Shown piece after piece: positions 9,618 to 17,412 of a DNA stretch of 64,000 nt; positions within the stretch are counted from its first letter, which is position 1; each line of letters opens with the position of its first letter. The notes below the pieces were generated by a model. That model worked only from the letters and a program-made list of their open reading frames with translations. It was not told the DNA's origin and ran no database searches. The DNA is from an uncultured Lachnospiraceae bacterium. GTDB lineage: Bacteria > Bacillota > Clostridia > Lachnospirales > Lachnospiraceae. Position numbers and translations under genes: made by a program. The DNA is taken from contig CAJTTZ010000007.1 in assembly GCA_910579505.1 (NCBI GenBank), positions 1 through 64,000 of the forward strand. Direction: 5' to 3'.

Positions 9618-10626
9618 AAAATTCACCTTTTCTTGCAGTAAAACCTATTGCTCCAAGAACCTCTGCAGTCTGTATTGTCAATTCGTTACGTATGATAAAA
9701 TGATTTCTATCGAAAAATCCATATCTTGGCCATGCATTCATGAGCAGATAAAAGTATTCCCTATTTGGCAGTTGTCCAAGGATACGAATATAGGAGTATG
9801 CCTCATCTATCGGGCATATGAGTAGCTGCATCGGATTATCATAGTGATACCTAAGAGCAATATATAGCCTTCGGAATTCTGCCCCCGTTAAGGCATCAAG
9901 CTCATCCTCACTGCTATCATCAGCAAAAAGAAGCGTACCGTCCTCTTTTCTAATAGTTTTATAATATGGCCCCATCTTACTTTTCCGTGCCATCGTCATA
10001 TTGGATTTCATGTATCCATGCCATGAATTGGATATGTTTCCATAATAGAACGGATTGAAAAATTCCAGTTCCGCCACATCAATATCTCGTTCATTAAAAT
10101 CACACTCGTCATATTTCACTTTTATGTATTCTTCCGGTGTCAAACTGTCACGTATGAGAAAATCATTTAGTTTTACTTCATGTCTAGCACTCCTGCAGTG
10201 GATTCCAAGCCCATTTACAATATAATATGTTGCTGGCAGTCCAAAATACAGATAATCTGTTTCAGAAACTTTTATGGTTTCGCCACTATTATTCAGAACA
10301 TTGTAATTATTATCAAGTGTCAACAGATATCCTGTCTGTTCATAGATATTCCGAATAAATATTGCAATATCGATATTTCTTGAAGCAAAAATAAAACGTT
10401 TTGCCATTGGACATAGTTCAACATATTTTTTAGACAGGTCATGTAGCAAGATGCTTTGTGCATTCTTACTAATCCCTCTCTTACCTTCTTTTTCACTGAG
10501 TGCTGATGTAAGGCAACACAGACCGAGAGCTGAATAGATGACCCTATACCCAAAATATTCAGCCGGTTCATTGGTATAAGGGTGTATGTTCATGTCATCT
10601 GACATGATATTGATCAATTCATTCAC
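9610..10626 (-). CDS. Unknown protein of the helicase-methylase operon
   Basis: A 338-aa protein that I do not recognise. It is mixed alpha/beta with no signal peptide or membrane segment, and has no obvious nuclease, ATPase or zinc motif. Aromatic-rich stretches (YLYFGLPATYYIVNGLGIHC, FFNPFYYGNISNSWHGYMKS) suggest a compact domain. I choose the GTG at 10626: its G is the last base of the previous gene's TAG stop (TAGTG), and AGGTGG lies 8 nt upstream. Starting earlier would need an 82-nt overlap. It ends 8 nt inside the helicase gene. Its position suggests it is a structural or adaptor partner of the helicase, which is inference. Confidence 0.75.
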   Translation of the reverse strand: MNELINIMSDDMNIHPYTNEPAEYFGYRVIYSALGLCCLTSALSEKEGKRGISKNAQSILLHDLSKKYVELCPMAKRFIFASRNIDIAIFIRNIYEQTGYLLTLDNNYNVLNNSGETIKVSETDYLYFGLPATYYIVNGLGIHCRSARHEVKLNDFLIRDSLTPEEYIKVKYDECDFNERDIDVAELEFFNPFYYGNISNSWHGYMKSNMTMARKSKMGPYYKTIRKEDGTLLFADDSSEDELDALTGAEFRRLYIALRYHYDNPMQLLICPIDEAYSYIRILGQLPNREYFYLLMNAWPRYGFFDRNHFIIRNELTIQTAEVLGAIGFTARKGEFYG

Positions 10627-12536
10627 TATCCAAACCACCTTATCAAAATATTTTTCTTCGAACAGCGTCCTGCTTCTCCTGCATACCGCTGAAGACGTTT
10701 GGAACAATTGTAAGGATTCTTCCCAAGAACTTTAGACACGTATGGAAGAAGTGTGAACATTAGCATCTCGTTCAGATAGTTTTCATCTTCGATCATGTCA
10801 GACATCGCATATGCCGTATCCATTCCTAGTCCGCATTCGCATGCAATCTCATAAAATATTTTCTGCGACCGGCTGTCAACTCCTGTATTGCTTTTGTATG
10901 CAGACGAAATTTCTTTTACTTCGGAAGGATCCTCCGTAATATCCTTGATTCTTAATACAGTACTAAAAACATCTGCACTGATAAAATGAACTGAAGAAAG
11001 AATTTCGTATGGAACAAAACTCAGCGTCTTATCATACATATAGGTAAGGATGATAATCTTGTTGCGATATTGTTCGAGCACCGGGATTAATTCCAATTCA
11101 TTACAGTTCCCAATAAAGCCATCAATACAGACAACCCGATCAGGTATATCGGCAAGAAACTTACTTATTTTTTGTACACCTGCACCTTCCGAATATAGCA
11201 GTTGAGCAGCAACTGGCACACCATATAGCGTATTTGCCAAACAATTAGCTAAATTAATTCCCAGTCCTCTTTTTATCAACACTGGAATACCATGAAAGAA
11301 ACTTTTTTCAAGATAATCCACAAAATCTACTGAACCATCCTCATTCCTATCAAATCCGATATTTTCAAGGTTATAACTAAAATATTCATCAAAATCATCC
11401 ATATCCTCAGGGCATAACGGCATCTTCCGATTGCTACCTGCGTATCTCTTTGAAACAGCTTCTGCAGCAGTCTCTATATTTTTCTGCGTTTCTAGTGTTT
11501 CTTCCAGTTCCCTATTCTTTTGTAGATAGGATTCTTTTTCTTTACTAAGTGCAGAAAGATATTCTTTATATGCTTTTTCAACACCAAGCGCTTTATCAAG
11601 TGCTTCCTTAAGCTCTCTGATCTGCTTTCGGTCAGATTCCTGGTCTGTTAAAAATGTTGCTCTTTCCGCTTTATATGTAAAAAGCTGTTTTTCACAACTT
11701 CTTACTTTATGTTTCCATGTCTCGATGTCATCCTCGGCTGTAGAAAGTTTAGACGCATATTCAGAAATGCTGGTCTCGTATTCTGCTGCCTTTTCAGCTT
11801 GATCCTTTAGTTTGGAAGTAAGAATGTCAATCCTCTGTTGCATCTCCGCAGTCTTCCATATCTCATCATCCTGAGCTTTTTTTAGTTCTGCTTCCAATTC
11901 GTCTACTTTTTCAGATAGAGAAGTGCTCTTTTCCTGTTCCTGCTCAAGCTGCATTATTTTTTCTTTTAGCTCTTCTTTCAGTCCTGCCTCCTGATTTCTC
12001 AATTTTTCAACATTTTTCTCTTCATCTGAAATCTTATTTTTTAACTCTTCCTGAATATCCATAAGTTCCCGTTGTTTTTTCTTCAAAAAAACCAATTCTT
12101 CTCCATTTGTTTTTTGATGAGCAGACTGATACAGAACAGATGAACGCATAACCCTCAAATAATCTTCAGGCTTTTCTTCTCCTTTGATCTTGAAAAATAG
12201 TGCAACGTTTCCTGAAAAGACAGACCGTGACAGCACATCAATATAAGCCGCCTCCTGATCAATCTCGCTCTCAAGCGCTTTTACCAATTCCTCATCAATT
12301 TCTTCAATCCATCGGTCAATATGCTTGAATAGAAAAGAAGCAATAAAATCTCTATTGCGAAAGTCATAAAGTGTCTGGATGACAGTATCCTCATTCAACG
12401 ACTTTACACGGAATCCCGGTTTTAATTTGCTGAATTCCTTTGGATATTTTCTGAAATATGTAGATGCCTCTTTAAACGGAATAACTGTACATACATACTT
12501 AATTTCTTCCTTTGTAAGGTCTGTCAAATAATTCAA
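10626..12536 (-). CDS. Coiled-coil protein with degenerate ATPase-like C-terminus
   Basis: A 636-aa protein. Residues 1-145 are a helical N-terminal domain, about 146-365 are a long heptad-rich coiled coil (many E, K, L, Q), and 375-636 form a globular domain. In this last part HGIPVLIKRGLGINLANCLA resembles the region around an AAA Walker A but lacks GKT/S, and VVCIDGFIG resembles a Walker B strand; a catalytically dead AAA-like fold is therefore possible. No family recognised. The start is TTG at 12536: AGGAGGG lies 6 nt upstream and the TTGA overlaps the TGA stop of the previous gene by 4 nt. The coiled coil could make this the scaffold or sensor of the system; that is inference. Confidence 0.75.
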   Translation of the reverse strand: MNYLTDLTKEEIKYVCTVIPFKEASTYFRKYPKEFSKLKPGFRVKSLNEDTVIQTLYDFRNRDFIASFLFKHIDRWIEEIDEELVKALESEIDQEAAYIDVLSRSVFSGNVALFFKIKGEEKPEDYLRVMRSSVLYQSAHQKTNGEELVFLKKKQRELMDIQEELKNKISDEEKNVEKLRNQEAGLKEELKEKIMQLEQEQEKSTSLSEKVDELEAELKKAQDDEIWKTAEMQQRIDILTSKLKDQAEKAAEYETSISEYASKLSTAEDDIETWKHKVRSCEKQLFTYKAERATFLTDQESDRKQIRELKEALDKALGVEKAYKEYLSALSKEKESYLQKNRELEETLETQKNIETAAEAVSKRYAGSNRKMPLCPEDMDDFDEYFSYNLENIGFDRNEDGSVDFVDYLEKSFFHGIPVLIKRGLGINLANCLANTLYGVPVAAQLLYSEGAGVQKISKFLADIPDRVVCIDGFIGNCNELELIPVLEQYRNKIIILTYMYDKTLSFVPYEILSSVHFISADVFSTVLRIKDITEDPSEVKEISSAYKSNTGVDSRSQKIFYEIACECGLGMDTAYAMSDMIEDENYLNEMLMFTLLPYVSKVLGKNPYNCSKRLQRYAGEAGRCSKKNILIRWFG

Positions 12537-13969
12537 ATCAGTCCCTCCTTGATGTACCGCTTAACGACTGTATTAATCCTTCCACTCCTATAACAATTTT
12601 CCAGGTACGTTAAGACCGTTTCGTCTGTTATTATATCCATAAAGTCATCCGGTTCAAATTTTTCTGACTGTGGATGATATTTCACCATCTCATTTATAAA
12701 CTGTCCTATATCCATTTTTTTCTTTGGACACGCATATACATATACTTTTATATGTCCATTTTTATATCCAACAATCCGATCCGTTTCAGAAAGATATACG
12801 TTTGAATCTGGAATCAACCGTGTACATCCGTTCTTGTCAAATAAAAAGTAATCATACTGTTCGGAAATGGTATATCTGTCAGAATATATAGTCATAGGTT
12901 CTTCCAAAACTGTTTCCATTCCCAACTTTCTTTCCTTCCGGACGCATACATCAATATTCTTTTCATAAATAATAACTTCATCATCAACATGAAGTTGCAA
13001 TACATCCCTATCGTTTTTCCGGGTAAAAGCGGCATCTACATTTATATTTCCATGAGGAATCAACTCAAAACTTGAGTGAACATATATCGTATCGCCAGTA
13101 CATATTGAACGCGAATTTCTAATATAAACCGGTGGCCATAAAATACTGAACGATTCCGATGTTTCTAGTTGATAATCATGTTTCCGGAAAAAGTGTCGAA
13201 CAGAAAATTCTACTTGTTTTACAGAAAACTTCAGTCCATAAAAATCCCTGTTTTCAGTAACAAAAGAAAACATCTTTTCTGAGATGATATATTCTAAAGA
13301 TGCAAGTTCCTGCATAGTTTCTTCACACTCAGATATACCAATATATTCGGTATTTGTATAAAGAAGTGACGATGTCTGATGCTTGCAGTGTTCATCCTGC
13401 ATTCTAACTCTGAATATATTGATTTTCTCCGTATCTCTCATTACATCCTGATAGGTACAGCTATTAAACCCGGAATCAAAAGAGACAATATATTGCATTG
13501 AAAATTCTGTGATTGTAAAATAGCTTTTTCTACCCGGAACAAATACTTCTTTGCTAAGAGGAATCGAGAGAAATGGATCCGCGCAATATTTTGAAGATAC
13601 CATCAGCCTGTCGTTTTCTTTCTCATACGCCTGAAGTTCTTCTTCCGTAAAAAAAGTACAAATCTCAAATGTCATTCTATCCCTGTTAAAATAAAACTCT
13701 ATATGTCCCTGTTTATGCTTTCTCAAAAACGCAAAATGTTCCGCTGTGTCCAACTGTCCAAGATATCGTTCACATTCCGTATCATTATTTCCTTTTCGAT
13801 GTCTAAAATGAGGAGAGCGTTCACTACTATCAGCTGCGGCAAGATAAACTTCTTCACCACAACACAGACATTGGTAACGAAATCGCTCCCCCAAAAAACA
13901 ATATGATGTTTTTGCAATAACAGCAGCATCTACCTCACTTTGCAAAACAGCATCAAAAGCTTTATCCAT
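12533..13969 (-). CDS. CoiA-like zinc-domain protein, first gene of the helicase-methylase operon
   Basis: A 478-aa protein. The first 70 residues match the N-terminal zinc module of competence CoiA-like proteins: CLCCGEEVYL at 34-43, then SPHFRHRKG with H54 and H57, then C66. In CoiA this precedes a PD-(D/E)XK nuclease; here I cannot find convincing catalytic D, E and K residues, so nuclease activity is doubtful. The remaining ~400 residues are beta-rich and unrecognised, with a short helical end. It overlaps the next gene by 4 nt and opens the operon. The ATG follows AGAGAGAAGAACAA, a weak ribosome site. The zinc module may bind DNA ends or single-stranded DNA; this is speculation. Confidence 0.7.
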   Translation of the reverse strand: MDKAFDAVLQSEVDAAVIAKTSYCFLGERFRYQCLCCGEEVYLAAADSSERSPHFRHRKGNNDTECERYLGQLDTAEHFAFLRKHKQGHIEFYFNRDRMTFEICTFFTEEELQAYEKENDRLMVSSKYCADPFLSIPLSKEVFVPGRKSYFTITEFSMQYIVSFDSGFNSCTYQDVMRDTEKINIFRVRMQDEHCKHQTSSLLYTNTEYIGISECEETMQELASLEYIISEKMFSFVTENRDFYGLKFSVKQVEFSVRHFFRKHDYQLETSESFSILWPPVYIRNSRSICTGDTIYVHSSFELIPHGNINVDAAFTRKNDRDVLQLHVDDEVIIYEKNIDVCVRKERKLGMETVLEEPMTIYSDRYTISEQYDYFLFDKNGCTRLIPDSNVYLSETDRIVGYKNGHIKVYVYACPKKKMDIGQFINEMVKYHPQSEKFEPDDFMDIITDETVLTYLENCYRSGRINTVVKRYIKEGLI

Positions 13970-14209
13970 TTGTTCTTCTCTCTAAACTTTCTTATACTTT
14001 TGCAACTAAAAACCCCTATTTCAGCCATTTGTATAATAATTTATAAAATTTCTGAAACTCCAAAGTATTGCATAATTGGTGAATACCATATCATTTTTGA
14101 TGCAATACACTTTATTTTCCAGTTAGAAATGTACACGAACCAAAATTTCAACTTTTATTAAAAATGCTATAACGAATTTGTTATGCTTTGTAAATTACAA
14201 ATTGTACTC
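13970..14209. other. AT-rich leader of the five-gene operon
   Basis: No gene. This stretch must hold the promoter for the minus-strand operon; several AT-rich -10-like words (for example TATTAT near 14031-14036) are present but no convincing -35. Near 14170-14187 there is a short inverted repeat (ATAAC-gaattt-GTTAT), followed by TTTGTAAATTACAAA. These could be operator or terminator elements. Confidence 0.3.
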
Positions 14210-15121
14210 TCACTGCAGCCCTGTAAGTAACTCTACCTCTGCAATATCAAGCCCTGAATATTTTGCAATCTTATCAATTGATAATTCACCATCCTGCAAC
14301 ATTCTGAGTGCTGTCTCTTTTTTAGCCTCGTCTTTCCCTCTATTTAAAATCGTCCTCGCTTCTGTCTCAAGTAACGCTCCGCTCATCATTCCACCTATCC
14401 CTTTCTGCACATTCTCATACTTCTGTGCGATTTCTCTGATCACATCACCGGAAAGTTCTATAATGGTACGTTTGTCAAACGCCCCAATAATCCCTTCTTG
14501 CTCCAGTTTATCAAGTCTCTCCAAAATACTTCGGTACTCTGCTATCAACTCTGCCAATCTCTGTTCATTACTATTATACACCTTAAAGTTCTTTTCATGT
14601 GAAAAAATATAAAACGGAATTAACAGCAACAAGCCTTTTGAAAAAATATCTTCCAGAGTATATTCCTGCACCTTCATAATTGGCACATCATACTCTAGGG
14701 TGCCACCCGGCGTTTTTATCACATACCGCATTTTATCAGGTGTCTTTTTATAATTCCTTAGATATAGGACTGCTGTATTGGGAAATGTCACTGTCAATAT
14801 TTCATTGATGACTTCACCTTCATCTAAAGCGATCTGAGCATCATATTCAAACAATCTGATTGTCATCCACCCATCCGGCAGACTGCTCTCACATTCCAGA
14901 TGATATTTCTTCTTTTTCTTCCCATATATTATGAAATTCGTATCTGTTATTCTTTCTTGGTCTGCCGCATCCTGTTGGTCCATAAAATGCTCATTAGGAT
15001 GAAACTCTATCTTTTCATTCCCTGTATAGTCTTCCTTGAAAATCTCATTGATTACCGGAATAATCATCTGTCTGCAATCATTTAAAATTGTCCGAAACAC
15101 TCCATCATATATATTTCCCAT
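14210..15121 (-). CDS. Rpn/PD-(D/E)XK-family transposase-like nuclease
   Basis: A 303-aa protein of the Rpn / PDDEXK_2 group, annotated as recombination-promoting nuclease or putative transposase. The start (MGNIYDGVFRTILND), the segment ITDTNFIIYGK followed by YHLECES (the expected D ... ExE/K arrangement), and the C-terminal helix-turn-helix-like SIDKIAKYSGLDIAEVELL are typical. Family members nick or cut DNA and stimulate RecA-independent recombination; many are phase-variable or linked to defence. The ATG at 15121 follows CGGAGGATTGTTT. It lies 240 bp upstream of the five-gene operon on the same strand, inside the same direct-repeat bracket, but has its own spacing, so its membership of that system is open. 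Confidence 0.8.
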   Translation of the reverse strand: MGNIYDGVFRTILNDCRQMIIPVINEIFKEDYTGNEKIEFHPNEHFMDQQDAADQERITDTNFIIYGKKKKKYHLECESSLPDGWMTIRLFEYDAQIALDEGEVINEILTVTFPNTAVLYLRNYKKTPDKMRYVIKTPGGTLEYDVPIMKVQEYTLEDIFSKGLLLLIPFYIFSHEKNFKVYNSNEQRLAELIAEYRSILERLDKLEQEGIIGAFDKRTIIELSGDVIREIAQKYENVQKGIGGMMSGALLETEARTILNRGKDEAKKETALRMLQDGELSIDKIAKYSGLDIAEVELLTGLQ

Positions 15122-15250
15122 AAACAATCCTCCGTATTTCTTATTTACATCATATCATTATCATGCTGTATTCACAACTATATTTGAAATACAATTTGCA
15201 TTTTTCATATCTCATATGTTCATTTCATTCGATTTATCCTAAATTAACAC

Positions 15251-15500
15251 ATAATAAGCACTTTATTCGACACAATGTACCACAAAATAAAGTGCTTATT
15301 ATCTCAAAATCCCCCTTCTATCTACCCCGGCAGACTATTCTCCACACAAACCGCCCCATACCCCGCTAATGGCAAGTTATTGTCACAAACTTTTTTCACT
15401 TTTTCCACATGAAAATCGCTGAAACCCGCATAACTCCGTGGGGCGTGTGGTAAATTATTGCTAAGTCGGGGTAAAATTGGTGGTAAATTAGTGTCAAGTT
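15251..15500. repeat. Direct repeat unit, copy 2 (S8-protease 3' tail plus transposon-end repeats and stem-loop)
   Basis: Second copy of the unit at 2872-3137, same orientation. A 17-bp perfect stem (ATAATAAGCACTTTATT at 15251-15267 with 15286-15302), then a minus-strand reading LAGYGAVCVENSLPG and stop at about 15324-15370, then the shared spacer beginning TTGTCACAAACTTTTTTCAC, then two clear 20-bp words at 15448-15467 and 15481-15500 (TGGTAAATTAGTGTCAAGTT). The right border runs into the short recombinase gene and supplies its stop codon. The stem sequences of copies 1 and 2 differ but stay paired, which suggests the stem is functional, probably as terminator. Confidence 0.8.
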
Positions 15501-15859
15501 GAAATACCCGAAACAATCTCCATCATTTCCTCCACGATCTCCGCCATGTTCCTGTCCGGCGCATAAACTTCCGTTCCTGAATCCTTGAGCTGTCTGACCA
15601 GACTTATCGCATCCGGCACCGACCGGGATAACCTGTTTAGATTACAAACAAACACCCCCTGATAAGTCCCGGCGGTCTGCAACAGTTTTTGCAGTCCGGG
15701 TCGGTCTGTCTGCAGGCCGGAAATGCCATTGTCGGCATAAATATCAATCTCCGTACTGCCTCCCCACATACCCCTGATCTGTCCTGTCAGCACCTCTGTC
15801 TGATTCTGCACTGCCACCTGATCCGGATTCCCTACTCTTGCGTATATCGCTGCCCTCAT
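15494..15859 (-). pseudogene. Truncated serine recombinase catalytic domain, catalytic Ser replaced by Gly
   Basis: A 121-aa fragment of the resolvase/invertase N-terminal domain. It starts MRAAIYARVGNPDQ, where families have YARVS: position 10, the nucleophilic serine, is glycine. The rest (DNGISGLQTDRPGLQKLL, NLNRLSRSVPDA) is well conserved. There is no DNA-binding domain; the frame stops in the border of repeat copy 2 (the final GIST codons run into CAACTTGA), so the 3' part was probably lost when that unit arrived. It overlaps the upstream recombinase by 4 nt (ATGA). It should not cut DNA by itself; it could be a plain relic or a non-catalytic partner. Confidence 0.7.
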
Positions 15860-17412
15860 TCTGTCTTTCCATTGTCACTGAAATTCCACACAATTTCAAC
15901 TCTTTTGTCCTTGTAAACGTATATCTTCTTAATAAATATATCAACCACTTCCTGTGTCAGCACTTCCAGATGGGAATACCGTATGACCTGCTTCATATCT
16001 TCCTCTGTCCCGCGGTATTCCTCCCGGAGCCGTTCCAGTTCTTTTCCATGCTTTTCTTCCTCTGCCGTCAGTAAAGCAACCTGTTCCTTTATTTCGTCCG
16101 CTTTCTGCCTGTATGATACGGCCTGGACGCTGCCAAGCGCATAGCTTTCATACAGGGCATCCGCCTCCGCCTGAAGCTGCTTTTTCCTGCCCCGGCACTC
16201 TGTTATCTTCTTTTCCATCCTTGCAATACCAGACTTCTGGAAAGAAACAAGGTTCCTGTTTTCCTTCGCGGCGTTCCCGCGCACCATCAGTTCCCTGCTT
16301 AACATGGTCAGCACAGTTTCTTCTAACAGATCGGCAGGGAAATAGGTACAGCACTCCGGTATCTGCAAAACAGCATGTTTTCGGCACTCAAACCTGCGGT
16401 ATTTGTTCTTCCCCCGTATGGGCTTGTAAGTCATGGAATAGCCGCATCCGCCGCAGAAAAGTTTCCCCACAAGCGGGTTTTTCTCCCCTTTTCTGGCCGT
16501 GTCCGCATCTTTACGGAACAGGCACACCTTCTCGTAATCTTCCGGCGTGACAAGCGGCACATGGTGGCCCGGTATCACTTTCCAGTCCTCCATCGGCACG
16601 GCTATACCGCCTTTACTGCCCACGAATTTGCGCTTTGATTTCCCATAGGCCATTTCACCTAAATAGAAACGGTTATTCAGTACAGCCCGGACAGACACGT
16701 TATCCCATGCCTGCATCCTGCCGCTTTTCCCTGCCCTCTCTGGATGGCGTATCTGTGTTTTGGTGGGTATCCCCTTTTCATTGAGAATCCTTGCGATCTG
16801 TGTGCTGCCGTTACCGTCAAGGGCAAGGGCAAAAATATACCGCACGATCTCCGCTTCCTTTTCATTCACCACAACCGTATTTTTAATTTCACGGCTTTTT
16901 TCATACCCGAAGGGAACCTGTCCGAAAACATATTCCCCATTGGCGCATTTATTTTCAACCGAGGTCTTGACCTTTACGGATATGTCCTTGCTGTACAGGT
17001 CATACAAAAGTGTCTGTAAAGCTGTGTCAATAGGGGTAGTGCTTCCTGTATGGTCGCGGCTGTCGTAATGGTCATTTACCGCGATAAACCGCACTCCCAT
17101 AAAGGGGAATATCTGGTTCATATAGGTTCCAAGTTCGATATAGTCCCTTGAAAAACGGGACATATCCTTGACAATCACGCTCCCGATCTGATTGTCCTTT
17201 ACCTCTTTTAAGAGCCTCTGCATCCCCGGCCTTTCCATGCTTGTACCGGAATAGCCGTCATCACAAAACTCTAAAACCTCTTTTCCCCTCAGTTCCCCGT
17301 CACTGCGTATGTAAGCGTGGAGCATGGCCCTCTGGCTGCTGATACTGTTACTCTCGTCTTTATCATCCGCATCTTCCAGGGAAAGCCGTAGGTAAATTGC
17401 AAGTTTATCCAT
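15856..17412 (-). CDS. Large serine recombinase (third of the tandem)
   Basis: A 518-aa large serine integrase-type recombinase. The catalytic serine is S11 in IYLRLSLED; VIVKDMSRFSRDYIELG is the second conserved catalytic block; a recombinase domain follows (FGQVPFGYEK, NRFYLGEMAYGK), then the zinc ribbon (LFCGGCGYSM ... CRKH) and a coiled coil near residues 390-470. Such proteins excise or integrate mobile elements. ATG at 17412 is preferred because it has GGGGG upstream and gives an 8-nt overlap (ATGGATAA) with the preceding recombinase gene; a longer start would overlap 46 nt. It is part of a three-recombinase operon. Confidence 0.92.
   Translation of the reverse strand: MDKLAIYLRLSLEDADDKDESNSISSQRAMLHAYIRSDGELRGKEVLEFCDDGYSGTSMERPGMQRLLKEVKDNQIGSVIVKDMSRFSRDYIELGTYMNQIFPFMGVRFIAVNDHYDSRDHTGSTTPIDTALQTLLYDLYSKDISVKVKTSVENKCANGEYVFGQVPFGYEKSREIKNTVVVNEKEAEIVRYIFALALDGNGSTQIARILNEKGIPTKTQIRHPERAGKSGRMQAWDNVSVRAVLNNRFYLGEMAYGKSKRKFVGSKGGIAVPMEDWKVIPGHHVPLVTPEDYEKVCLFRKDADTARKGEKNPLVGKLFCGGCGYSMTYKPIRGKNKYRRFECRKHAVLQIPECCTYFPADLLEETVLTMLSRELMVRGNAAKENRNLVSFQKSGIARMEKKITECRGRKKQLQAEADALYESYALGSVQAVSYRQKADEIKEQVALLTAEEEKHGKELERLREEYRGTEEDMKQVIRYSHLEVLTQEVVDIFIKKIYVYKDKRVEIVWNFSDNGKTE

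Noticed and set aside
15322..15516. Possible small gene of 64 codons on the minus strand
   Set aside because: It has no ribosome site, and only its last ~13 codons look meaningful; these are explained as the S8 protease tail in repeat copy 2.
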